Positions 1 through 8,553 of a stretch of DNA of 64,000 nt are shown here, piece after piece; position 1 is the first letter of the stretch, and every line of letters starts with the position of its first letter. The translations under genes were made by a program, and so were the position numbers. The stretch is from contig NZ_CM001022.1 in the NCBI RefSeq assembly GCF_000165795.1, positions 2,566,171 to 2,630,170 on the forward strand. Reading direction: 5' to 3'. The notes below the pieces were generated by a model. The model was given only the letters and a program-made list of their open reading frames with translations. It had not been told where the DNA came from and did not search any database. Origin of the DNA: Aminomonas paucivorans DSM 12260 (GTDB lineage Bacteria > Synergistota > Synergistia > Synergistales > Synergistaceae).

Positions 1-2
1 GC

Positions 3-773
3 TTCGGCCCCCTGAAGATGCTGCTGGACGGATCCCTGGGGGCCCGCACCGCGGCGCTGCGCCGCGACTATGCCGACGATCCGGGCAACCGGGGGCTTCT
101 GCTCTACGGGCCCGAGGCCCTGAAGGAGCGGGTGGCCCGAGCCCACGGGGCGGGGATGCAGGTGGCCATCCACTGCATCGGGGACCGGAGCCTCCAGACC
201 GCCCTGGAGGCCTACGAGGCCGCCCTGGCGGAGGTTCCCCGGGACGCCCGGCACACCATCGTGCACTGCCAGGTGGGGGACGGGGAGCTGTACGACCGCA
301 TGGCCCGCCTGGGGGTGGTGGCGGCGGTGCAGCCCCCCTTCGTGGCCTCGGACCAGTCCATCGCCCCCCCGCGACTGGGGGCGGACCGCCTCGCCGGGGC
401 CTATCCCGTCAAGGGGCTTCTGGATCGGGGCATCCTGACGACCGGGGGCTCCGACGCGCCCGTGGAGGACCCCGCCCCCCTTCGAGGCCTCTGGGCCGCC
501 GTCACCCGGCAGCGGGAACCGGGAGACCCGGCGGAGGGGTGGCTCCCGGGGGAACGCATCTCCTTCCCCGAGGCCCTGGACCTGTACACCCGGGCGGGGG
601 CGCGGCTGTCCTTCGAGGAACACGTGAAGGGCGCCCTGATCCCGGGCTTCTACGGAGATCTGACGGTCCTCCGGGAGGACCCCTTCCGGGTGAACCCGGA
701 GGCCCTCCCGGACCTGCCCGTGGACCTCACGGTGTGCGGCGGACGGATCACCTGGAGGAGCCCGGACCTCTAG
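3..773 (+). CDS. Amidohydrolase family 3 protein (YtcJ-like), 3' part only
   Basis: The reading frame is open from the first bases of the window, so the N-terminal part of this metal-dependent hydrolase lies upstream. Visible family marks are GSLGARTAAL near the start, the metal-ligand stretch AIHCIGDRSLQTALEAYE, HTIVHCQ, the PPF..SD segment and GGSDAPVEDPAPL carrying the late catalytic Asp. The C-terminus (YGDLTVLREDPF) is the usual beta-sandwich end of YtcJ-type amidohydrolases. These enzymes hydrolyse amide or related C-N bonds; the substrate cannot be read from sequence. A GC-rich hairpin follows 28 bases after the stop, so the gene ends its transcription unit here. Confidence 0.88.
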   Translation, partial: FGPLKMLLDGSLGARTAALRRDYADDPGNRGLLLYGPEALKERVARAHGAGMQVAIHCIGDRSLQTALEAYEAALAEVPRDARHTIVHCQVGDGELYDRMARLGVVAAVQPPFVASDQSIAPPRLGADRLAGAYPVKGLLDRGILTTGGSDAPVEDPAPLRGLWAAVTRQREPGDPAEGWLPGERISFPEALDLYTRAGARLSFEEHVKGALIPGFYGDLTVLREDPFRVNPEALPDLPVDLTVCGGRITWRSPDL

Positions 774-800
774 GGGCAGCGGGATCCGAAGCAAAACGCA

Positions 801-830
801 GAGGAGGGAGCCCCCAGGGGCTCCCTCCTC
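801..830 (+). terminator. Hairpin terminator after the amidohydrolase gene
   Basis: A perfect 14-bp inverted repeat (801-814 with 817-830, GAGGAGGGAGCCCC and its complement) lies just after the stop codon. The following T tract is weak (CGCATTCTTCC), so termination may be only partial. Confidence 0.6.
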
Positions 831-831
831 C

Positions 832-984
832 GCATTCTTCCAGCACCTGGTCCAACACGGCAAGCCCAAGCAAGCCGCCCTCCTGGCCTGTGTTCGCAAG
901 CTGGCTCACATCGCCTGCGGGGTCCTCAAGCACCAGACCCCCTTCTGCCGGCCCCAGGAAACTCCTGGGATCTCCTGTCCCTGA
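832..984 (+). pseudogene. IS110-family transposase C-terminal remnant
   Basis: A 51-codon open stretch reads FFQHLVQHGKPKQAALLACV followed by RKLAHIACGVLKHQTPF and stops at 982-984. It matches the conserved C-terminal signature of IS110/IS116-type transposases (GKP.K.AL.A..RKL). Nothing of the N-terminal DEDD catalytic domain is present, and the fragment begins inside the terminator hairpin of the upstream gene. It is a dead relic left by an insertion element after deletion. The rest of the 774-1142 gap shows no other gene. Confidence 0.72.
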
Positions 985-1097
985 ACGAAAGCATCTCTTG
1001 GGTTTCGAGGAATTTCGGGACAACCCCATGACGGGCATCACGGTATCTTCCTTGATGTCCGGGGCATATTCTCCCTCCGCCCGGTTCTCCAAGAGAA

Positions 1098-1131
1098 GGA
1101 CCCCGCGGAGAGGTCTCGTCCCGCGGGGTCC
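1098..1131 (-). terminator. Terminator of the large surface-protein gene
   Basis: A perfect 11-bp stem, GGACCCCGCGG (1098-1108) with CCGCGGGGTCC (1121-1131), lies just beyond the stop of the minus-strand gene. In the minus direction it is followed by a pyrimidine-rich TTCTCTT tract. Confidence 0.7.
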
Positions 1132-1142
1132 CGTTCCTGAAC

Positions 1143-4100
1143 CTACTGCCTGCGCCGGGCCACCAGGGGGAGCAGCAGCAGAAGCCCCCACCAGCCGAGA
1201 CCCGCAGCGTCGCAACCGCCGCCCCCGCCGCTCCCGCTTCCTCCGCCGCCGCCCCCGGAAACCTGGACGGAGACGGAAGCGGTCTGGCCGCTCTTGCGGT
1301 TCCCCACCTCCGACAGGACTTTGGCGTAGAGGACGTGGGTCCCCGACGTGGTGGGATGGAAGACCGCCTGCACCCCGTAGGGCACGTTCGGGGTCAGCAG
1401 GGGGATGCGGCGCAGGTCGAAGAGCTTGCCGCCCCGATCCGGGTCGCCGTCGTAGAAGCCCACCCGCACCAGGGGCCGCTTCCGGTCGGTGCCGGAAAGG
1501 AGCACCGAGGCGTTCACCAGCACCTGGTCCCCCGCCGCGGCCTCGGTCTTGGAGACGGACAGGGAATCCTGGGGCACCACGATGTCGCAGGAAGGAATCT
1601 GGATGGCCCCCACACCCTTCTGGGTTCCCGAAACCGCGGAGGAGGAGAGGTCCAGGTCCGCAGGATCCACCAGGGCCACCTCGTAGCGCCCCGTGTTGTT
1701 CTCCGCCGGGTCTCCGTCGTCGTGGATCTCGGCGATCTCACCCTCCGGGTCGATGCGCACCCGCACCATGTAGGTGTCCGTGGGGGAGACGGAGGACAGG
1801 GAGGCGGTGTTCCAGAGCACCTGGGCCCAGGCCCAGTTGGGGTCCCCCGCGGCGGTCCACCCGGGGATCTGGGGCACCGTCACCGTCCCGATCTCCACCG
1901 GGCTGCCCTCGCCGGTCTGACCCGGCTGGGGGTTGTAGGGAGCGTAGTAGAACCGCACCTTCACGTTCGAGACGGGCAGGAAGCTGTAGTTGTAAATCCG
2001 GCAGTTCACGTAGAGGGACTGCCCCTTGGGGAGGTCCACCCCCAGGTTGCTGGTGCTGGAATCGGGCAGCACGGACCCCGGAGTCCCGGCGGTGGTGGTG
2101 AAGTAGATCCCCCGGATGTCGTGGGAGGCGGAGGCGTCGCTCAGGAGCCACTTGTGCCGGTCGAAGCCGTTGGAGTCCCGGTAGGGGGTGGAGACGTACT
2201 TCCGGGGCAGGTTCAGCGCCGGGTCGGGCTTCTCGTAGTAGGGCATATCGTAGGTCTGGTCCCGACCGGTCCAGAAGTCCCCCGCCCCGTTGCCCGTGAG
2301 GTTCGGCGCGAAGCCCATGGTCAGGTAGCCCTTCTGGGCCTGGAAGACCTGGGCGGTGACCCCGTAGACCAGGTGGTTCCAGGGGATGGGCCCCGCCAGG
2401 ACCGCGTCGTTGGTGTTGGGCTTCTGCACCTTCAGCCCCGTGGAGTTGGAGAAGTCCGATTTGGTGGTCACGGCGTGGGAGTAGGCCCCATCCCCGGTGA
2501 CCCCGATGGAGGCGTTCCATCCGTTGGGGTCACCCTTCTTCTTGGGGCGGCTCGCCACGCCGAAGGTGAGGGAAGCCCCCAGGTTGCCCCCCAGGGTGTT
2601 CCCGCTTTCGGTGAACTGGCTGTTGGTCCAGGTCCAGTTCTGGCTCACCTCGTTGTACCCCGTGTCGAAGGCGGCGGCGCTGGTCAGGTCCCCCGTGTTC
2701 CCCGAGGGGTGGTCGGAGATCCGGGCGATGCTGTTGGGGTAGGAGAGCAGGTTGCCGTTCTCGTGGACCGGCTGGTACCACTCCAGGTTGGTGCCGCACA
2801 CCGAGGCGTTCACCGGCGCGTCTCCCGGAATGGGGACCACGATCTGGTACCAGGCCGGGCCGACGTTGCCGCTTGCGTCCGTGGCGGTTTCGTTGAGGAT
2901 GGGGTAGCGCCACACGTCCAGGTCCTGGACGGTGAAGTAGACCTGGTCGTCGTTCTCCGCGGCGGCCACGCTGGTGGTGCTCTGCTGGGCCACCTGCTTG
3001 TCCAGGTCGGTCTTCTTCCCGTTCATGGCGGCGCTCAAGGTGGAGGTGAGGTTCCACTTGAACAGATGCCCCCAGGTCAGGGACCCCTGGGTCTGAGCGC
3101 CCACGGACCAGTCGGTGACGTTGGTGGTGGCGGTGGTGGCGGAGCTGGTGTTGTTCAGCTGGAACTGGGACTGGAACCCGCTCAGGGAGCGGAAGGCGTC
3201 GATGCTCACCCCGTCCACCAGGTCGAAGTGCTTCGGCGGCTCCTGGAGCACCACGATGGGGCTGATGGACCCGTAGGCGGTGTAGTGCACCGGGTCGCCC
3301 AGGGCGAAGCTCTGGTCGTTCCAGTCCCCCAGAGCCAGGTAGAGCCCCTTCACCCCGCTCATGTCGTCGAGCTTGAAGGAGTTCTTCACGTTCCCGTCCA
3401 CGAAGTCGCTCCCCGTCCAGGTGATGCCCCGGAGGGCCAGGCAGTTGTCGTTGTCCCCGCTGCGCCAGGCCAGGATCACCTGCCGCTTCACCAGGTTCCC
3501 GTTGGTCGCGTTGGGCAGGGCGTAGGCGCTGGAGATGGGGCCCACCGTCAGGTCGAACTCGATGCCGTCGGACATGGGGGGACCGGTCCAGTTGCCGTCA
3601 TACTCGTCGTTGTAGCTGTAACTCAGGGAGGAGCTGCTGCCTTCCACCATCCGGAAGACGAAACAGCCGTAGTTGTCGTCCTTCATGTTGCCCGAGGAGA
3701 CCCAGACCAGTTCGTCCTTCCCGTCCCCGTCGATGTCCCCGGCACCGCAGCGCACCGGGGCCCACATGGGGAAGTCGTGGGCCGTGCCGTGGGCGTCCTG
3801 GCCCCCGATCCGGTGGGTGTCGGAGTTGTGGGCCAACTTGGTAAGGGCCCCCGAAGCGAAGCGGTAGGAGTAGACGTCCGACAAGGCACTGTAGCTATGG
3901 ACGCCGTAACCGTCCACGTCGTCCTGAACCCGACCCGCGGTCACGGGGAGGATCTCGTCGGTCCCGTCCCCGTCCAGGTCCCCCGCCGCCAGGTCACACT
4001 CCCCGGTCAGGTTCTTGCTGAAACCCTTGTCCAGGATCTGGGGTGAGGATAGGGTCTTGGTCCCGTTGGTGAAGAAATCTCTCCCGAAGGAACAGGCCCA

Positions 4101-4946
4101 GAGGACGTAGGAACCGTCCTTCTCCGTAGGCTGGTGGGTGTCGTTCTGCTCCGCCGCCAGCCAGGCCACCGCCGGGGTGCCGTCCCCCAGGAAGTCCCCC
4201 GCCACGGCCCGGACATTGGGCACCAGGTGGACGTTCCCGTCGCTGCTGGTCCAGCCGGTGACCTCCTTCACGGCGAGGCCTCCGCTGCCGGTCAGGTTGC
4301 CGTTGATGGCCACCGCCTTGAGTTTCCCCCCGGAGGCAGTGCTGCCGTAGACCACCACGAAGTCCCGGATTCCGTCCCCATCGATGTCCAGGGCCGCCAT
4401 GTCCACGCACCGGCTCTGTTCCACCCGGTTGTCGTCGGTCTTGGCGGGAGGGGAGGGGGTGTCGAAGCGCTTGAGGGTATAGGCGGGGGAGGATTCCCCC
4501 ACGTAGGTGGCCACCAGGGAGATGGCCCCGGTCTTGTCTTCCCCCTTGTCGTGGAAGACCCGGGCCTCCAGGACAAAGTCCCCGCGACCGTCCCGCCCCC
4601 AGGCCAGGGCATGGCTGTAGGTGTCGTCGGCGTTGGAGTCGAAGGCGGAAAGCGGCGCCCCGATGGACCCGCCGGACTGGAAGGAGAAGGGCAGATTCAG
4701 GTCCGTCTGGTCCTGGCTCGCCAGGTAGCCCTTGCTGTTGCTCTGGGCGATGAGGGAGTAGATGAGAAACTCCCGGTGTCCCTCCAGGGGGTCCGTGCTG
4801 GTGGTGTCCCCCGTCAGGAGCCCCGGCCGGGGCAGCAGGGCCAGGAGGGGAATCGCCAGAAGGAGAAGGACCCCGGGCCAGCTCCTGCGAAGGACCTGGA
4901 GCAGGGAAAGAGAAAACAGGGGGTTGCGTCTTTTGTCTTCGTGCAC
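1143..4946 (-). CDS. Giant secreted FG-GAP/VCBS-type protein with Synergist-CTERM sorting signal
   Basis: A 1267-residue exported protein. Near the N-terminus a hydrophobic segment (WPGVLLLLAIPLLALLP, about residues 25-41) acts as signal sequence. The first half carries repeated Asp-rich loops of FG-GAP/VCBS type (DIDGDGIRDFVVVYG, DLDGDGTDEILPV, DIDGDGKDELVWVS), which normally build a calcium-binding beta-propeller. A long beta-rich region follows, then a CARDB-like segment (YVNCRIYNYSFLPVSNVKV). The C-terminus is a Gly/Ser tract, a Cys, the hydrophobic run GWWGLLLLLPLVA and RRRQ, the Synergist-CTERM arrangement expected to be processed and retained at the cell surface. The start is GTG at 4946, six bases after GAGGTGA. 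Ligand or substrate is not evident. Confidence 0.85.
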   Translation of the reverse strand: MHEDKRRNPLFSLSLLQVLRRSWPGVLLLLAIPLLALLPRPGLLTGDTTSTDPLEGHREFLIYSLIAQSNSKGYLASQDQTDLNLPFSFQSGGSIGAPLSAFDSNADDTYSHALAWGRDGRGDFVLEARVFHDKGEDKTGAISLVATYVGESSPAYTLKRFDTPSPPAKTDDNRVEQSRCVDMAALDIDGDGIRDFVVVYGSTASGGKLKAVAINGNLTGSGGLAVKEVTGWTSSDGNVHLVPNVRAVAGDFLGDGTPAVAWLAAEQNDTHQPTEKDGSYVLWACSFGRDFFTNGTKTLSSPQILDKGFSKNLTGECDLAAGDLDGDGTDEILPVTAGRVQDDVDGYGVHSYSALSDVYSYRFASGALTKLAHNSDTHRIGGQDAHGTAHDFPMWAPVRCGAGDIDGDGKDELVWVSSGNMKDDNYGCFVFRMVEGSSSSLSYSYNDEYDGNWTGPPMSDGIEFDLTVGPISSAYALPNATNGNLVKRQVILAWRSGDNDNCLALRGITWTGSDFVDGNVKNSFKLDDMSGVKGLYLALGDWNDQSFALGDPVHYTAYGSISPIVVLQEPPKHFDLVDGVSIDAFRSLSGFQSQFQLNNTSSATTATTNVTDWSVGAQTQGSLTWGHLFKWNLTSTLSAAMNGKKTDLDKQVAQQSTTSVAAAENDDQVYFTVQDLDVWRYPILNETATDASGNVGPAWYQIVVPIPGDAPVNASVCGTNLEWYQPVHENGNLLSYPNSIARISDHPSGNTGDLTSAAAFDTGYNEVSQNWTWTNSQFTESGNTLGGNLGASLTFGVASRPKKKGDPNGWNASIGVTGDGAYSHAVTTKSDFSNSTGLKVQKPNTNDAVLAGPIPWNHLVYGVTAQVFQAQKGYLTMGFAPNLTGNGAGDFWTGRDQTYDMPYYEKPDPALNLPRKYVSTPYRDSNGFDRHKWLLSDASASHDIRGIYFTTTAGTPGSVLPDSSTSNLGVDLPKGQSLYVNCRIYNYSFLPVSNVKVRFYYAPYNPQPGQTGEGSPVEIGTVTVPQIPGWTAAGDPNWAWAQVLWNTASLSSVSPTDTYMVRVRIDPEGEIAEIHDDGDPAENNTGRYEVALVDPADLDLSSSAVSGTQKGVGAIQIPSCDIVVPQDSLSVSKTEAAAGDQVLVNASVLLSGTDRKRPLVRVGFYDGDPDRGGKLFDLRRIPLLTPNVPYGVQAVFHPTTSGTHVLYAKVLSEVGNRKSGQTASVSVQVSGGGGGGSGSGGGGGCDAAGLGWWGLLLLLPLVARRRQ

Positions 4947-5328
4947 GGTCGTTCACCTCGGTTCCATCGGTCGGGCAGGTCTCCTCAGGGAGTCCTCGCC
5001 CACGACGCCGCCCTCTGGGGCGACGGGGCTTCGACGGCGTCATGAACGGCGCGGTCTCGGCTCATCGGTTCTCTGCTTGGGACCTGTTTCCCTCCGCCGC
5101 AGCTCCCACTCCCCATCCTTTCGCCCGACGCCTCCAGGCATGGTACCCTGTGAATGCACCGCGAAGAGGGCAATCCGCTGAAAAAACTGCGGCGTCCCCT
5201 CTTTCCGTAGTTACGTTATAGAATCAACCCCGAACCCTTGTCTATGACCCGAGGTCAGCATCCCGGGGACTTGGGGGGACTTTGTTTCGCAAAATACCCG
5301 AGGGAGACCGGAGGAAGGGGGTGAGGAA
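4947..5328. other. Divergent intergenic region without a gene
   Basis: This 382-bp stretch separates the minus-strand surface-protein gene from the plus-strand MalT-like regulator and must hold both promoters. An A/T-rich patch GTTACGTTATAGAATCAA (about 5211-5228) is the best -10 candidate for the regulator, but no good -35 box is correctly spaced. A short 18-codon ORF from 5155 has no ribosome binding site and I do not count it as a gene. No convincing hairpin was seen. Confidence 0.4.
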
Positions 5329-7851
5329 ATGAGACAGGGGGAGGACTTTTCCCCTCCCCGCGGAGGGGCGAAGCAGCTGTACCGCGGCGCGATCCTCCGA
5401 AGGCTGGACGCGGCGGTGGAGGAGGGAATCCGGCAGTTCTACCTCGTCGCCCCGGGGGGCTTCGGGAAGACCGTGGTCCTGTCCCAGTGGCTTCACCCCC
5501 GGCGCAACGGGGTAGCGTGGCTTGCCCTGGACGAGCACGACAACAACGAGGAGCGCCTGACCGCCCGGCTCCTGCGGGCCCTGGCCTTCGCCCAGAAGCA
5601 GAACCGCCGTCTGGCCGCCCGGCTACGCCGCATCGAGGCCCCCTCCTTCCAGGACCTTCGGGAGGCCCTGGACCTGCTGGTCCGGGACGGCCCCAGGGAC
5701 TGGGTGCTGGTGTTGGACGACCTCCACCGCCTCACCGACCAGGACCGATTGCGGGACCTCGCCCGGACCGTCGCCCTCCTGCCCCCTTCCTTCCTGGTGT
5801 GCCTGGCGGGACGCACCGAGCCGGACGGGGCCTTCGGGGAGGGGATCCTCAAGGGGACGATGCAGGTCCTCCCCGGATCCCTCCTGGCCTTCACCCGGGA
5901 GGAGGTGGCGGAACTCCTCCGCCTGCGCAAGGGCGACCCCCGGGACGGGGACGCCCTCTTCGCCCGGACGGGGGGCTGGCCCATCGCCGTGGGAGCCTTC
6001 CTGCTGGGCCCCCGGACGGGGCCGACCGCCGGGGCCCCGGGGGAAGAGCTGCTCTTTCCCTATCTCCAGGCCCACGTGTGGGATCTCCTGGACGAAGGGA
6101 CGCGCGCCTTCCTGGTACAGGTCTCCCTGGCCCCCTTCCTCACCCCGGAGCTGTGCTCCCGCCTCACCGGCCTCCCCCGATGCGGCGGGATCCTCCAGGA
6201 CCTCCACCGACGGAACCTGTTCCTCTCCCGCTCCGACGACGGGACCTACCGCCTCCACGACCTGTTCCGGGAGTTCCTCCTCCGCCGTCTGGAAGAACTC
6301 CGGCGCCCCGAGGAGCGGGAGGCGCTCTGCCGGGTCCTGGCGGAGGCCCTCTTCGAGGGGGGGCACTACTACGCCGCGGCGTCCTTCTACATCCGGTGCT
6401 CCGACGGGAAGAGCGTCTCCGCCTGCTGCCGGGCCCTGCGGCAGTACGCCCCCCAGCACCCCCTGGAGGAGCGCATCGCCTTCACCAAGCGCTACCTCCT
6501 GGGCGGCCCCGACCCCCTGGGGAAGCGCCACCCCGACGCGGCAGCACAGTGCGCCGTGGCCCACTACCTGGACGGGGACGTGGAGGGTTTCTTCTCCTCC
6601 CTGGACTTCGTGCTGGAGGCGGCCCGGGAACGGGACGACGAAGACTTCCGTCGCCTGGCGGGGATCCTGCGGCTTCTGGACTGCCGCCGCCCCCTGGGGG
6701 CATACCTGGAGGAGCTGCTGCACCTCCCCGGTTCCGAGGAGAACCGCCCCGGCCCGGGGACGGAGGCCCTGCCCCCGGGGACCCTCACGGCCTACCTGCC
6801 CCTGATGCACCGCTCCTTCACGGATCGGACCGATCGGCTCCCCGGGCTGGACACCTTTCCCGACACCTTCTGTCGGGCCTGCCGACCCCTCCTGGGGGAC
6901 GACGTGGACCTCATCGGCCTCTGCGCCCAGGGGGGAGGCCTCTACGAGCAGAACCGACTGGAGGAGGCCTGCGAGCTGGCGGTGCGGGCAGAGGCTCGGG
7001 CGGCGGGGTGCCGGGAGGACCTGCGGTTCTGCGCGGACCTGCTCTTCCTGACCGTCCTGACGGCCCTGGGGAGGCGGGACGAGGCGCAGCGTCTGGAGGG
7101 GGAGATCGCCCGGCGCATGGGTGAGGAGGACCTGCGAGCCCTGCTGCCCAACTTCCGGGCGTGGCGGTACGGGAGGCGCCTGGCGGAGGGAGACCGGGAG
7201 GCCGCGGCGGAATGGCTGGCAAGACACGCCGTCCCCGTCACGGAGAAACCGGCCCTCCACCGGATCACCCAGCACTTCGTGACCCTCCGGGCCCTCCTGG
7301 CGGAGGGAAGCCCGGACCTGGCCCTCCTCCTGGGGGAAAAGCTCCGCAAGCTGGCGGAGGACTACCGTCGCCCCCTGGACCGCCTCCAGGCCCTCATCCT
7401 CCTGACCCGGGCCCAGTGGCAGCGGGGGGAGAGGGGACGGGCCCTGGACCGGCTGGAGGAGGCCCTCGCGGCGGCGGCCCCCCAGGGCCTGATCCGGGGG
7501 TTCCTGGACGAGGCCCCGGGCCTGCGGCCGATCTTCCCGGCCTTCCTGAAGAGCCGCCGGGGAGGGGACGAGGCCCTTCGCCGGTTCGCCGTGAACGTGC
7601 ACCTCCTCGTCCTGGAGGCCTGCGGCCCTTCAGAAAGCGCCCATGACCTGGAGGAACCCGCAGCCCCGTTACGCCTCTCCCCCCGACAGGAGGCGCTTCT
7701 GGGGCTGCTGGAACGAAACGCCACCTACCGGGACGTGGCGGAGGCCCTGGGGGTCAGCCACTCCACCGCCAAGTACCACGTCCTGAAGCTCTACCGGACT
7801 CTGGGGGTCACCTCCGCCGCGGAGGCCCTGAGGAAGGCCCGGAGACCCTGA
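5329..7851 (+). CDS. MalT-like LuxR-family regulator with STAND NTPase domain
   Basis: An 840-residue signal-transduction ATPase fused to a LuxR DNA-binding domain. A P-loop (LVAPGGFGKTVVLSQWL, about residues 40-56) and a Walker B (DWVLVLDDLHRL) mark the STAND NTPase. The middle is helical TPR-like sensor repeat. The last 60 residues (LSPRQEALLGLL, then YRDVAEALGVSHSTAKYHVL) are a LuxR helix-turn-helix. In MalT-type proteins an inducer bound to the TPR region triggers ATP-dependent oligomerisation and transcription activation. ATG follows GGGGGTGAGGAA. It is divergent from the large surface-protein gene, a plausible target. The inducer is unknown. Confidence 0.88.
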   Translation: MRQGEDFSPPRGGAKQLYRGAILRRLDAAVEEGIRQFYLVAPGGFGKTVVLSQWLHPRRNGVAWLALDEHDNNEERLTARLLRALAFAQKQNRRLAARLRRIEAPSFQDLREALDLLVRDGPRDWVLVLDDLHRLTDQDRLRDLARTVALLPPSFLVCLAGRTEPDGAFGEGILKGTMQVLPGSLLAFTREEVAELLRLRKGDPRDGDALFARTGGWPIAVGAFLLGPRTGPTAGAPGEELLFPYLQAHVWDLLDEGTRAFLVQVSLAPFLTPELCSRLTGLPRCGGILQDLHRRNLFLSRSDDGTYRLHDLFREFLLRRLEELRRPEEREALCRVLAEALFEGGHYYAAASFYIRCSDGKSVSACCRALRQYAPQHPLEERIAFTKRYLLGGPDPLGKRHPDAAAQCAVAHYLDGDVEGFFSSLDFVLEAARERDDEDFRRLAGILRLLDCRRPLGAYLEELLHLPGSEENRPGPGTEALPPGTLTAYLPLMHRSFTDRTDRLPGLDTFPDTFCRACRPLLGDDVDLIGLCAQGGGLYEQNRLEEACELAVRAEARAAGCREDLRFCADLLFLTVLTALGRRDEAQRLEGEIARRMGEEDLRALLPNFRAWRYGRRLAEGDREAAAEWLARHAVPVTEKPALHRITQHFVTLRALLAEGSPDLALLLGEKLRKLAEDYRRPLDRLQALILLTRAQWQRGERGRALDRLEEALAAAAPQGLIRGFLDEAPGLRPIFPAFLKSRRGGDEALRRFAVNVHLLVLEACGPSESAHDLEEPAAPLRLSPRQEALLGLLERNATYRDVAEALGVSHSTAKYHVLKLYRTLGVTSAAEALRKARRP

Positions 7852-7926
7852 CCCTTCCCGGGGCGTTCCCCTCGTCGGGACGCCCCCACCGAAACCCCCG
7901 AGACCATCCCCGAAGGAGGCAATCCC

Positions 7927-8355
7927 ATGTTCCGTTCCCTGGTCCCCGACCTGCCCTGCGCCGACGTGGCCGCCACCCTGGAGTTCTACCGGGAACTCCT
8001 GGGCTTTGTCCCCTCCCTGACCCTCCCCGCCGACCCTCCCTATCACTGGGCCCTGGCCCGGTGCGGGGAGGTGACCCTCATGTTCCAAACCCTCTCCAGC
8101 CTGACCGCGGAATTCCCCTCCCTTCACGCCGGAGCTGCGGGGGGACCCTTGGCCCTCTACCTGGAGACGGACCGGGCACTGGACCTCTACGAGCACCTCC
8201 GGAACCGCCCCGAGCTGACCCAGCCCCTGAAGGAGACGGGGCAGGGGAAGGTGGAATTCGCCCTGACGGACCCGGACGGGCGGGTGGTGGTGCTGGTGGG
8301 AGACCGGAACCCCTCTTGCCAGGGGGCCTGTCCTCCGGTACAATCCGCCCCATGA
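7927..8355 (+). CDS. VOC (glyoxalase/bleomycin-resistance) family protein
   Basis: A 142-residue single vicinal-oxygen-chelate domain. The start MFRSLVPDLPCADVAATLEF, YRELLGFVPSLTLPADPPYHWALA and the C-terminal GKVEFALTDPDGRVVVLVG show the two beta-alpha-beta-beta-beta modules of the fold. Members are metal-dependent lyases or dioxygenases, or drug-binding resistance proteins; this one cannot be assigned a substrate. ATG follows GAAGGAGG by seven bases. It lies 75 bp after the MalT-like gene. Its last codons contain the promoter for the Cys leader peptide, whose ATG overlaps this stop codon. Confidence 0.85.
   Translation: MFRSLVPDLPCADVAATLEFYRELLGFVPSLTLPADPPYHWALARCGEVTLMFQTLSSLTAEFPSLHAGAAGGPLALYLETDRALDLYEHLRNRPELTQPLKETGQGKVEFALTDPDGRVVVLVGDRNPSCQGACPPVQSAP
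8316..8344 (+). promoter_or_regulatory. Sigma-70-type promoter of the cysteine operon
   Basis: TTGCCA (8316-8321), a 17-bp spacer and TACAAT (8339-8344) lie inside the end of the VOC gene. The expected start point, about seven bases after the -10 box, falls at 8351-8352, on the A of the leader-peptide ATG, so the leader mRNA may be leaderless. Confidence 0.72.
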
Positions 8356-8423
8356 GACAGTCGAAGGTTCTTCGCGGGGTGTTTTTCCTGTGCGCGTGTT
8401 GTCCTCGGGGGCGTTCTCGCTGA
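8352..8423 (+). CDS. Cysteine-codon leader peptide of the cysE-cysK operon
   Basis: A 23-codon ORF (MRQSKVLRGVFFLCACCPRG...) with Cys at codons 14, 16 and 17, located between a promoter and an intrinsic terminator directly upstream of serine acetyltransferase and cysteine synthase genes. This is the architecture of an amino-acid attenuator: a ribosome stalled at Cys codons for lack of Cys-tRNA would change folding of the downstream RNA and prevent termination. No Shine-Dalgarno sequence precedes the ATG and the predicted +1 coincides with it, suggesting leaderless initiation. The ATG overlaps the VOC stop (ATGA), so read-through translation is an alternative. Confidence 0.72.
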   Translation: MRQSKVLRGVFFLCACCPRGRSR

Positions 8424-8541
8424 CCCGACGGACGGCTCGCGTCCGCTTGGGTCCGACCTAGGCGGACCCGCCATCGGCCCTTCGGGGCTTACCCATCGAA
8501 TCGATCCGGGGATCCGCCGTCGGCGGGTCCCCCTTTTTTTG
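8424..8541 (+). promoter_or_regulatory. Transcription attenuator of the cysteine operon (hairpins and terminator)
   Basis: A strong terminator, stem 8508-8518 with 8522-8532 (11 bp, one G-T pair) plus seven Ts (8534-8540), lies just before cysE. Between leader ORF and terminator are hairpins 8429-8434/8440-8445, 8449-8455/8463-8469 and a GCCC-TTCG-GGGC hairpin (8477-8488). Alternative pairings exist: CCGACGG (8425-8431) with 8517-8523, GGCGGA (8461-8466) with TCCGCC (8513-8518), and GGACCCGCC (8464-8472) with 8522-8530. These are the competing elements expected of ribosome-mediated attenuation. Which pairing is the antiterminator needs folding analysis. Confidence 0.65.
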
Positions 8542-8553
8542 TCCCACAGGGCA

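Noticed and set aside
1335..4046. Long plus-strand open frame of 903 codons opposite the surface-protein gene
   Set aside because: It is antisense to a gene with clear signal peptide, domains and sorting tail. Its composition (Gly/Val/His/Pro) is that of a GC-rich shadow frame.
5155..5211. Eighteen-codon ORF before the MalT-like gene
   Set aside because: No ribosome binding site, no terminator pairing and no biased codons such as would suggest a leader peptide.
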